From a bacterium (lineage in GTDB: Bacteria > Verrucomicrobiota > Verrucomicrobiia > Limisphaerales > UBA11358), in NCBI GenBank assembly GCA_021781185.1, contig JAJXXI010000302.1, forward strand, positions 1 through 6,389: a stretch of 6,389 nt of DNA, given 5' to 3'. Positions 1-5,120 of this stretch are shown here, piece by piece (the stretch's first letter is position 1; each line of letters opens with the position of its first letter). The position numbers were made by a program, and so were the translations under genes. Under the pieces are notes generated by a model, which saw only the letters and a program-made list of their open reading frames with translations, did not search any database and was not told the origin of the DNA.

Positions 1-92
1 CCACCGAACACGGCGGCCATTTGGAATGCGAAAGCGCGCCGGGCCGGGGCAGCACGTTCACCATCTTTCTGCCGGAGCAGAAAAAAAAATGA
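1..92 (+). CDS. Sensor histidine kinase, C-terminal end (partial)
   Basis: Only the last 29 residues are in the window, read in the frame starting at base 3 and ending at TGA 90-92. They contain the segment HGGHLECESAPGRGSTFTIFLP. This is the typical end of a histidine kinase HATPase_c domain: the G2 box (APGRGSTF) followed by the closing beta strand. Such enzymes autophosphorylate on a histidine and pass the phosphate to a partner response regulator. The stop is followed by one base and then the ATG of the NtrC-type regulator, so the two are almost certainly co-transcribed and form a cognate pair. The C-terminus is three lysines encoded by an uninterrupted run of nine A (81-89). Sensor domains, membrane segments and the phospho-accepting histidine lie outside the window, so the stimulus cannot be inferred. 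Confidence 0.85.
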   Translation, partial: TEHGGHLECESAPGRGSTFTIFLPEQKKK

Positions 93-93
93 C

Positions 94-1464
94 ATGAAGA
101 ATTCCGCCAACCTTCTGCTCGTGGACGACGACGAACGCCTGCGCACCGCCGCCGGCAAAGTGCTCGCCGCCGAGGGCTACCGCGTGGTTGGTGCCGCCAC
201 CGGTCGCGAAGCGCTGGAAAAATTGAAGCAGGCCGCCTTCGCCGTGGTGGTGAGCGATTTGCGCCTGCCCGATCTGGACGGCATCGCCCTGCTCAAAAAA
301 GTGCGCGAACAACTGCCTGAAAGCGAAGTGGTCATGATCACCGGCCACGGCAGCGTCGAAAATGCCGTCGAAGCAATGCGGCTGGGCGCGTATGATTTCA
401 TCCAAAAACCGCTGGACAGCGCGGCGCTGCTCAAGACCGTGGCCAAGGCGCTGGAAAAGCAGCGGCTGACCCGTGAAAACCGGCAACTGCGCCGCCAGCT
501 TGAGCAACGCCGGGGCGTCGAAGCGCTCATTGGCGACAGCCCGTCCATGCAGGGCATCAAACAGCTCATCCGCCAGATTGCGCCCACGGATGTCAACGTG
601 CTCATTCAGGGCGAAAGCGGCACCGGCAAGGAGATCGCCGCCGACGCCCTGCACCAGTTGAGCGGACGCCACGAACGGTCGCTGGTGAAAATCAGTTGCG
701 CGGCGATTCCCGAAACGCTGCTGGAAAGCGAACTTTTCGGGCACGAACGCGGCGCGTTCACCGGCGCCGCCGCCACGCGGCCCGGCAAGTTTGAACTGGC
801 CGACGGCGGGACGCTGATGCTTGATGAAATCGCGGAGATGTCACCACAGTTGCAGGCCAAGCTGCTGCGCGTGTTGCAGGACGGCTGTTTTCAGCGGCTG
901 GGCGGCACGAAGGACATCCATGCCGATGTGCGGCTGCTTTGCGCCACCCACGCCGACATCCCCAAGGCCATCGCTGCGGAAAAATTCCGGCACGATTTGT
1001 ATTACCGCATCAACACCGTGCAGCTCGTCCTGCCGCCGCTGCGCGAACGGCGCGAGGACATTCCTTTGCTGGCGGGCCATTTTCTTCAGATGTTTGCTGG
1101 CACCATGGGCAAGGACGTCGGGGCCATCGCGCCGGCGGCGCTTGATCAATTGCTGGCTCATTCCTGGCCCGGCAACGTCCGCGAGTTGAACCACGTCCTT
1201 CAGCGCGCAGTGGCCCTGGCCACCGGCGACACGATCACCGACTTTGCCTTCGCGCCCACGCCGACGACTGGCGCCGCCAACCAGGAAACCACCTCACTTG
1301 GCTCCGGCATTTCCATCCCCATCGGCACCACGGTGGAAGCGGCGACCCGGCGGCTCGTGCAGGCGACCATTGAAAAATGCGCCGGCAACAAGCTGAAAGC
1401 CGCGCGTCTGCTCGGCATTCCACCGCGCACGATGTATCGGCATTTCTCCGGCCTGGACCAGTAA
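94..1464 (+). CDS. NtrC-family sigma-54-dependent response regulator
   Basis: A 456-residue three-domain regulator of usual family length. The receiver (about 5-123) has acidic pocket D11-D13, phospho-acceptor D55 in SDLRLPDLDG, switch T83 and K105 of the KP motif. A charged helical linker (about 120-140) follows. The AAA+ domain (about 146-375) has Walker A GESGTGKE (173-180), the sigma-54-contacting loop GAFTGA (220-225), Walker B ending in LMLDE (241-245), an LPPLRERREDIPLL segment and the sensor II motif WPGNVREL (358-365). The C-terminus holds a Fis-type helix-turn-helix (about 414-453; NKLKAARLLGIPPRTMYRHF). All catalytic motifs are intact, so it should be an ATP-driven activator of sigma-54 RNA polymerase, controlled by phosphorylation. 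The ATG lies one base after the kinase stop and has no well-placed Shine-Dalgarno (nearest GGAG at 74-77 is 16 nt away), suggesting coupled translation. Target genes are unknown. Compared with NtrC/ZraR/AtoC relatives, nothing fixes a specific subfamily. Confidence 0.95.
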   Translation: MKNSANLLLVDDDERLRTAAGKVLAAEGYRVVGAATGREALEKLKQAAFAVVVSDLRLPDLDGIALLKKVREQLPESEVVMITGHGSVENAVEAMRLGAYDFIQKPLDSAALLKTVAKALEKQRLTRENRQLRRQLEQRRGVEALIGDSPSMQGIKQLIRQIAPTDVNVLIQGESGTGKEIAADALHQLSGRHERSLVKISCAAIPETLLESELFGHERGAFTGAAATRPGKFELADGGTLMLDEIAEMSPQLQAKLLRVLQDGCFQRLGGTKDIHADVRLLCATHADIPKAIAAEKFRHDLYYRINTVQLVLPPLRERREDIPLLAGHFLQMFAGTMGKDVGAIAPAALDQLLAHSWPGNVRELNHVLQRAVALATGDTITDFAFAPTPTTGAANQETTSLGSGISIPIGTTVEAATRRLVQATIEKCAGNKLKAARLLGIPPRTMYRHFSGLDQ

Positions 1465-1706
1465 ACGCCGCCGCCCGTCCCGCGTTCTTCGTCCGGCGGT
1501 TCCCCGGGTGTAACGCCTCTGCCGAAACCGCCGTGGCAGGAAAATTCATTCGGCCAATCTGGCAGCGCCCGCACGGCCAACCTGGCATGAACCGAAACTC
1601 GCCGGCGGCGGCCCCATTTTCAAATTGCCCGCAAACAGTGGCAAATCCGACTGCTTCCACGTTTGTCCGCCGGCTGGCATCATTCGTGCAATACCCACTG
1701 CCGAGT
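1465..1706. other. Intergenic gap between the two regulator genes
   Basis: No convincing gene or RNA is seen in these 242 bases. An imperfectly placed inverted repeat is present: GGCGGTT (1495-1501) against AACCGCC (1526-1532) with a 24-nt loop and no following T-run, so it is at best a weak terminator after the activator gene. Several TGGCA words (1533-1537, 1560-1564, 1584-1588, 1639-1643) resemble the -24 half of sigma-54 promoters, but none has a correctly spaced TTGC -12 element. The frame of the downstream receiver gene stays open through the gap, so a longer start (ATG at 1587) cannot be fully excluded. Confidence 0.4.
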
Positions 1707-2264
1707 ATGAAAACGCTCCACAACAAGTTGATTCTGGTGATTGACGACGACGCTGGAATGTTGCGCGCCCTTGACAAGGTGCTGACCGGCGAAGGCGCGG
1801 TGGTCACCCGGGCAAGCTGGGCGGGCGACGCCGTGGAGATTTTAACCGCGCGGGAGAAAGATTTCGACCTCGTCATCACGGATCTGCGGATGCCGTTTGT
1901 CACCGGCTTGACGGTGGTCTTTGCCGTTCACAAAATCTACCCGGGCCTGCCCGTCATTGTGCTCAGCGCATTTGGCGCTCCGGACGTCAAGGCTGAATGT
2001 TTTCAGCAAGGCGCGGCGGCGTTTTTGGAAAAACCGCTCGACACCCAGGAATTGCTGGCGGCCGTGGAGAAAGTTTTCAAATCAAACCAGACTGGCACCG
2101 GACTGGTGCCGGGCGCACCTGGCGAAACGGATGTTTCCCACGAAAACATTGAAACACCAAAAAACCGGTTGCAGGCACGACATCCCGAAACCGGCCGCCA
2201 GGGGTGCGGTGCCAGTGTGGGCACCGGCGGAACCGGTAAAAGGAAGGAGCCGGCTTGTGAATAA
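1707..2264 (+). CDS. Single-domain response regulator with a low-complexity tail
   Basis: From ATG 1707 the product is 185 residues. Residues 7-123 form a complete CheY-like receiver: acidic pocket D13-D15 in LVIDDD, phospho-acceptor D59 in ITDLRMP, switch S87 in IVLSAFG, and K109 of the EKPLD motif. No DNA-binding or enzymatic output domain follows. Residues about 126-185 are rich in G, T, P and E and resemble no family I know. They are encoded with more mixed third-codon positions than the receiver, so this part may be decayed or fortuitously open sequence. The start was chosen because the domain begins directly after it; an in-frame ATG at 1587 would add 40 residues lacking domain character, and neither start has a clear ribosome binding site. 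It probably acts by protein contact or as a phosphate sink/relay, possibly with the kinase encoded upstream (inference from proximity). Confidence 0.85.
   Translation: MKTLHNKLILVIDDDAGMLRALDKVLTGEGAVVTRASWAGDAVEILTAREKDFDLVITDLRMPFVTGLTVVFAVHKIYPGLPVIVLSAFGAPDVKAECFQQGAAAFLEKPLDTQELLAAVEKVFKSNQTGTGLVPGAPGETDVSHENIETPKNRLQARHPETGRQGCGASVGTGGTGKRKEPACE
2241..2249 (+). promoter_or_regulatory. Strong Shine-Dalgarno before GTG 2257
   Basis: AGGAAGGAG at 2241-2249 is the best ribosome binding site I found on the plus strand of the window. It sits 7 nt before a GTG codon at 2257-2259, inside the last codons of the single-domain receiver gene. Its placement is the main reason to consider the short overlapping ORF that starts there; it could also be chance in purine-rich sequence. 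Confidence 0.35.
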
Positions 2265-2457
2265 AAAGGAGCGTTTGCCGCCACCGCCGGCGTTGAACGA
2301 TCGAGTCAGGACCGCCCGTCAGGGCCATTACATGCCGCTGTCACTTCCAAAATGGCCCGACCACCAACCAAACATTAACCAGGTCCGCCGGACGAATCCG
2401 GCGGACCGCAACCAGAGCAAGACAAAACATGAAAAACACGAGCACGAGCGAAGTTAA
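2257..2457 (+). CDS. Doubtful small ORF overlapping its neighbours
   Basis: GTG 2257 opens a 66-residue frame ending at TAA 2455-2457. For it: a strong, well-spaced ribosome binding site and an 8-nt overlap with the end of the receiver gene, a layout typical of translationally coupled genes. Against it: the protein is not recognisable, with a PPPP run, many N, Q, H and K, and a very charged end (KHEKHEHERS). It contains no domain, signal peptide or membrane segment. Its last 29 bases overlap the start of the glycogen-binding gene in another frame, and it runs through a perfect 10-bp hairpin (2383-2406). It may be a leader ORF that brings ribosomes to the ATG at 2429, or simply noncoding. Confidence 0.15.
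   Translation: MNKKERLPPPPALNDRVRTARQGHYMPLSLPKWPDHQPNINQVRRTNPADRNQSKTKHEKHEHERS
2383..2406 (+). repeat. Perfect 10-bp hairpin upstream of the glycogen-binding gene
   Basis: GTCCGCCGGA (2383-2392) and TCCGGCGGAC (2397-2406) are exact inverted complements around a 4-nt loop CGAA. The structure ends 22 nt before ATG 2429. No T-run follows, so it is not a classical rho-independent terminator. In RNA it would be a very stable stem in the leader of the glycogen-binding gene. In DNA it could be a dyad operator or a copy of a dispersed palindromic repeat. Confidence 0.6.
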
Positions 2458-2716
2458 GGCCAAGACACAAAAGTTCATCTATACCACCCCGGGGGCCGTG
2501 AGCGTCCAGTTGGTGGGGGATTTCACAAACTGGCAGGAGCATCCAATCCACCTGCGCAAAGAGCCGAACGGCATCTGGCATACGGCTCTCCGGCTGCCGC
2601 CAGGCACGCATTATTATCGGTTTCTCGTGGATGGCCAGTGGCGCGACGATCCGGAATGTCCGCTGCGCGTGCCAAATCCGTTCGGCGGACTGGATTCCGT
2701 CCGGCAGGTGAATTGA
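2429..2716 (+). CDS. Free-standing glycogen-binding (CBM48 / AMPK-beta-like) protein
   Basis: A 95-residue protein that is essentially one carbohydrate-binding E-set domain (about 14-94). It matches the AMPK beta-subunit glycogen-binding domain along its length: GDFTNW (30-35), the NGIWHTALRLPPGTHYYRF strand pair (47-65), VDGQWRDDP (67-75) and the closing FGGLDSVRQV (85-94). From the known mammalian domain, W35 and W71 correspond to the glucan-stacking W100 and W133, and R64 replaces K126. The position of N150 appears to be D89. Binding to glycogen or another alpha-glucan is therefore likely, but there is no catalytic domain, kinase-interaction domain, signal peptide or membrane segment, so it should be cytoplasmic. 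Such single-domain proteins might target partners to glycogen or sense it. The ATG at 2429 has only a weak upstream purine stretch. No glycogen enzyme gene is in the window. Confidence 0.88.
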   Translation: MKNTSTSEVKAKTQKFIYTTPGAVSVQLVGDFTNWQEHPIHLRKEPNGIWHTALRLPPGTHYYRFLVDGQWRDDPECPLRVPNPFGGLDSVRQVN

Positions 2717-2964
2717 TCCTTCATTATGATTACGATCCCGCCTTTAAAGATGAACCTGGGGCGGGAGCCAAGAAATAAAAGAAGCGTGCGCGAAACCAAC
2801 CGGCCTGGGTAAAAGCCATCAGCCATTGTTGAATTCAATTTCCGCGAACGAAGAGAGGTGGGGAACCGGGGGAAGGCCGGGCGGCGTATGCAAACGCCGC
2901 CCGGCCACTATCTTCCAAAACATGACTTCGCGCCAACCGGCGGCGGCGCAATAGACAACATCCT
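2717..2964. other. Convergent intergenic region
   Basis: These 248 bases separate the plus-strand signalling/glycogen block from the minus-strand LPS block; both gene sets transcribe toward it. No credible gene is seen. It holds a weak inverted pair CCCGCC (2737-2742) / GGCGGG (2760-2765), a small palindrome TTGAATTCAA (2829-2838) and a strong hairpin listed separately. Confidence 0.6.
2875..2906. terminator. Strong GC hairpin between convergent genes, likely terminator
   Basis: GGCCGGGCGGCGT (2875-2887) and ACGCCGCCCGGCC (2894-2906) are perfect complements, giving a 13-bp stem with a 6-nt loop (ATGCAA). GGAA (2871-2874) and TTCC (2913-2916) could extend it beyond a small internal loop. It lies between two convergent transcription units, where a bidirectional terminator or an mRNA 3'-end stabiliser is expected. 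Neither flank carries a run of T on its exit side, so it is not a textbook intrinsic terminator; a Rho-assisted or structure-only role is possible. Confidence 0.55.
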
Positions 2965-4176
2965 TCAATGTTGCCAAGCTTCAACAACTGCCTGCACGAC
3001 CTGTTGAACACTGATGCCATTCATGCAGCGGAAATCAACCGGGCATTCGCGGAGGAAGCACGGGGCACAGGGCGCGTCTGATTGGAGCAGGCGATGGCGT
3101 GGATCGCCCGGCAAACCCGGCCCGGTCAGTTCGGGCGAGGTGCTCCCGAAAGGTGCCACGACCGGCGTGCCCAGCGCGGCGGCCACATGCATCGGCCCGG
3201 TGTCATTTGTCAACATGACGCGGCAGAGCTTGAGCAGGGCCATCAACTCGCGAAGCGAAGTCTGTCCCGCCAGGTTCACTGCCGATTGCCGACTGCCGAT
3301 TGCCGATTGAATTTGCGCGGTGACGGCCGCATCACCTTTGCCGCCGAAGATCAGCCAGAGGCAGCCGGTGCGCTGCTGGATTTCCCTGGCGGCGGCAATG
3401 AATTTCTCCGCCGGCCAGCGTTTGGCCGGGCCGTATTCCGCGCCCGGGTTAAGGCCGAAGACCGGCTGGACGATGCGCTCCAGGCCGAATTCCCCCTTTA
3501 CGGCAGCCACTTCCTCCGGCGTTACCATCAGTTGCGGCGCGAGCGGTTCCGGGTTTGCCCCCAGCGCGGCGACGAGATGCAGATACTCGTGGATTTGGTG
3601 GGCCAAAGCATTGCCGGTTGCTGGTTGCCGGTTGCCTGTTGAGCCATTCTCTCCAGCAACCAGACGCTGGATTTCTTGGGGCGTCCGCTTCCACATTTTT
3701 ACAGCGTCCGGACGCGGAGCGACGGCTTGGGTCAGGAAAAAATTCCGCCAGGGTCGCGCACCGCCGATGCGTTGCGGGATGCCGGCCAGAAAAACCTCCA
3801 GCGCCGAGCGTGGCGAATTCGGCAACACCAGCGCAAATTCAAAACCGGCGGGGCGGGCGCCCTCGCGAGACGATCCTTGCGAACGGCCATCAGTCCTTTT
3901 TGGCTCGCGGGATCGCTCACCCCATCGGCGCAATGTTTTGGCAACGCTGAAAACGCTTTCGCCCGGCGCAAAAGAAATCGTCTCATCTACCGCCGGATGA
4001 TGGAACCACAGATCGCGCAATTTTTCCGCGCAGAGCAGCACGATCTGCGCGTCGGGAAATTTCTCACGCAGCCGCAACAGCGCAGGCGTGGTCATCACCG
4101 CATCCCCCAGCCAGTTGGTGCCGCGCACCAAGATGTGGCGAGGATTGAGATTGGAAGATGAAAAGGAGACGCTCAC
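2965..4176 (-). CDS. waaF: ADP-heptose:LPS heptosyltransferase, WaaF-like (GT9)
   Basis: Glycosyltransferase family 9 enzyme expected to add L-glycero-D-manno-heptose to the LPS inner core at the cytoplasmic face of the inner membrane. Motifs: ILVRGTNWLGDAVMTTPAL (15-33, with D25 at the usual catalytic-base position), LVLPNSPRSAL (116-126), LNPGAEYGPAKRWP (242-255, K252), NLAGQTSL (301-308), TNDTGPMHVAAALGTPVVAPFGSTSP (323-348, D325) and a four-cysteine stretch C370/C373/C378/C384. The start is GTG 4176, 2 nt after the acyltransferase stop. An ATG at 4281 would overlap that gene by about 100 nt and add 35 low-complexity residues. The resulting 403 residues exceed the roughly 350 of enterobacterial WaaF, mainly through insertions at about 87-110, 177-190 and 289-300, two of them encoded by 7-bp tandem repeats. 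All core motifs survive, so it is probably active. WaaF rather than WaaC is favoured by the GAEYGPAKRWP motif; the exact acceptor is not certain. Confidence 0.9.
   Translation of the reverse strand: MSVSFSSSNLNPRHILVRGTNWLGDAVMTTPALLRLREKFPDAQIVLLCAEKLRDLWFHHPAVDETISFAPGESVFSVAKTLRRWGERSREPKRTDGRSQGSSREGARPAGFEFALVLPNSPRSALEVFLAGIPQRIGGARPWRNFFLTQAVAPRPDAVKMWKRTPQEIQRLVAGENGSTGNRQPATGNALAHQIHEYLHLVAALGANPEPLAPQLMVTPEEVAAVKGEFGLERIVQPVFGLNPGAEYGPAKRWPAEKFIAAAREIQQRTGCLWLIFGGKGDAAVTAQIQSAIGSRQSAVNLAGQTSLRELMALLKLCRVMLTNDTGPMHVAAALGTPVVAPFGSTSPELTGPGLPGDPRHRLLQSDAPCAPCFLRECPVDFRCMNGISVQQVVQAVVEAWQH
3281..3308. repeat. Heptanucleotide tandem array 1 (4 x 7 bp)
   Basis: Plus strand: GCCGATT (3281-3287), GCCGACT (3288-3294), GCCGATT (3295-3301), GCCGATT (3302-3308), with a partial CACT just before. 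Only one base differs between units. The array lies inside the heptosyltransferase gene and is read on the minus strand as SAIGSRQSAV (291-300), a 7-residue period produced by three 7-bp units. It sits in the loop just before the conserved NLAGQTSL strand. Confidence 0.85.
3613..3640. repeat. Heptanucleotide tandem array 2 (4 x 7 bp)
   Basis: Plus strand: GCCGGTT (3613-3619), GCTGGTT (3620-3626), GCCGGTT (3627-3633), GCCTGTT (3634-3640). The units share the scaffold GCCGRTT with array 1, 305 bp away in the same gene. In the heptosyltransferase frame the array gives TGNRQPATGN (180-189), again with a 7-residue period, in the linker between the N-terminal domain and the helix beginning HQIHEYL. 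A short inverted copy of part of it, CCAGCAACCAG, lies at 3653-3663. Confidence 0.82.
3847..3918. repeat. Low-complexity insertion with inverted repeat inside the heptosyltransferase gene
   Basis: This stretch encodes about 24 charged and small residues (87-110, with SREPKR, DGRSQGSSREGARPAG) between the LRRW helix and the conserved EFALVLPNS strand, where WaaF relatives have a short connection. The DNA carries an inverted pair CGATCC (3871-3876) / GGATCG (3910-3915) and two copies of CTCGCG (3862-3867 and 3904-3909). It looks like a small inserted palindromic element kept in frame, but I cannot show from one copy that it is a dispersed repeat. Confidence 0.4.
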
Positions 4177-4262
4177 GGTTAGGGGGCTTGGCCATCCACC
4201 TTCAAAGCTCCATCCTCCGTCTTCGCTTCGGGCTTCGCCCGGCGCTCCGGCGGCTTCCAGCG
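4141..4262. repeat. Repeat-like low-complexity junction of acyltransferase and heptosyltransferase genes
   Basis: Read on the minus strand, this region shows purine-rich GAGGATGGAG / GGTGGATGG words, then CTTCC/CCAATC/CAATCC words, and on the plus strand CTTCGCTTCGGGCTTCGCC (4221-4239). It encodes the non-conserved acyltransferase tail (EDGALKVDGQAP) and the first 11 residues of the heptosyltransferase (SVSFSSSNLNP), both outside the family cores. It looks like sequence added between the two genes. The periodicity is imperfect, so I call this tentatively. Confidence 0.3.
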
Positions 4263-5120
4263 GCGATGGACCCAAAACCAATTGGCCGGATCACGGCGGA
4301 TGGCTTTTTCAAATTCACGGTTCACGTCGCGCATGATGTCGGCGGTGGAACGTGGTGCCCCGTTGCTGCGCGTCGGTATTTCTTCGCCCACCTCGATGCG
4401 CCAGCGGGCCAGGCCGACGCGATAGCAGATGGCCGTGTGCAAAGGACAATTGTAACGAAGAGCGAACACCGCCGGCGCGGCGGACGTGGAGCAGTCGCGG
4501 CCGAAAAACGGCAGGCGCAATCCGTTCGGGCCGGCATGTTGATCCGCCAGCAAACCAAGCAGCAGACCGGTGTCGCACATGGCGGCCCGGAGCGCGCCGG
4601 ATTCGGTGCGGCGCTCAAAAAACCGGCAGTCGGAGCGATTGCGCAATTCGACCAGCAGCCGGTTGAGCGCAGGCTGGTTCAAACCCCGGTAGGTCGCGGC
4701 ACATTTAAACACCGGCACATATTGTCCGAACCGCGCATACAGCTCGAAATTGCCGAAATGACCGACGGCCACCACGCGGCTTTGCGGACCGGCGTCCTGC
4801 TGGAAAATGAGAATGTTCTCCGCGCCGGCAAATTCAAAATGCGGCCGCATCTGCGCCGGCGTCATCGCGGCGGTCTTGATGGCGCTGGCGTAATTTTCCC
4901 CGAGCCGGCGAAACGTTTCCCGGGCGATTTCGCGAATCTCGGCTGACGACTTTCCCGGAAAACTGTTCGTCAGGTTGTCCACGGTCACGCGGCGGTAGCG
5001 CTTGGTGAGATAAAAGGCGAGGCCGCCGCCGGCCCGGCCGAGCCGGGCGACAAGGCGGAGCGGCAGTGTTTGAATCACCGCCACCACGCTCCGGGCCAGC
5101 CAGTAAATGAGCGTGTTCAT
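4179..5120 (-). CDS. Lipid A acyltransferase, LpxL/HtrB family
   Basis: A 313-residue member of the LpxL/LpxM (HtrB/MsbB) lysophospholipid acyltransferase family, close to the usual 300-320. It should transfer an acyl chain from acyl-ACP to a hydroxyl of a primary acyl chain of lipid A at the inner face of the inner membrane. The N-terminus (about 4-38) is a hydrophobic/basic anchor. The catalytic H-x4-E motif is GHFGNFE (H121, E126). Also present are LLADQHAGPNG (190-200), the LPFFGRDCSTSAAPAVFALR block (203-222) and the C-terminal signature NWFWVHRRWK (280-289). The start ATG (5120-5118) shares its A with the TGA of lpxK, implying translational coupling and a shared pathway. The last 24 residues (after RRWKPPERR) are charged, low-complexity and encoded by repeat-like DNA, beyond the family core. 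LpxL versus LpxM specificity and chain length cannot be read from sequence. Confidence 0.92.
   Translation of the reverse strand: MNTLIYWLARSVVAVIQTLPLRLVARLGRAGGGLAFYLTKRYRRVTVDNLTNSFPGKSSAEIREIARETFRRLGENYASAIKTAAMTPAQMRPHFEFAGAENILIFQQDAGPQSRVVAVGHFGNFELYARFGQYVPVFKCAATYRGLNQPALNRLLVELRNRSDCRFFERRTESGALRAAMCDTGLLLGLLADQHAGPNGLRLPFFGRDCSTSAAPAVFALRYNCPLHTAICYRVGLARWRIEVGEEIPTRSNGAPRSTADIMRDVNREFEKAIRRDPANWFWVHRRWKPPERRAKPEAKTEDGALKVDGQAP

Noticed and set aside
58..744. Long minus-strand open frame opposite the NtrC-type gene
   Set aside because: It is antisense to the fully supported receiver and AAA+ domains in GC-rich DNA, and its translation shows no family motifs.
1533..1660. Candidate sigma-54 (-24/-12) promoters upstream of the second receiver gene
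   Set aside because: TGGCA words are present, but the -12 TTGC element is missing or, for TGGCAA at 1639 with TGC at 1652, the GG-to-GC spacing is 11 instead of 10.
2737..2765. Terminator directly after the glycogen-binding gene
   Set aside because: Only a 6-bp stem with a 17-nt loop and no T-run; the 13-bp hairpin further downstream is a better candidate.
3281..3640. CRISPR-like arrangement of the two 28-bp arrays
   Set aside because: The units are 7 bp and directly adjacent with no spacers, both arrays lie inside a coding sequence, and there are no cas genes.
3014..4161. Several plus-strand open frames opposite the heptosyltransferase
   Set aside because: They mirror a gene with intact GT9 motifs; their R/A/P-rich translations have no recognisable domain.
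4177..4281. Upstream ATG at 4281 as the heptosyltransferase start
   Set aside because: It would overlap the acyltransferase gene by about 100 nt and add low-complexity residues absent from the family; GTG 4176 lies right after the acyltransferase stop and near the first conserved strand.
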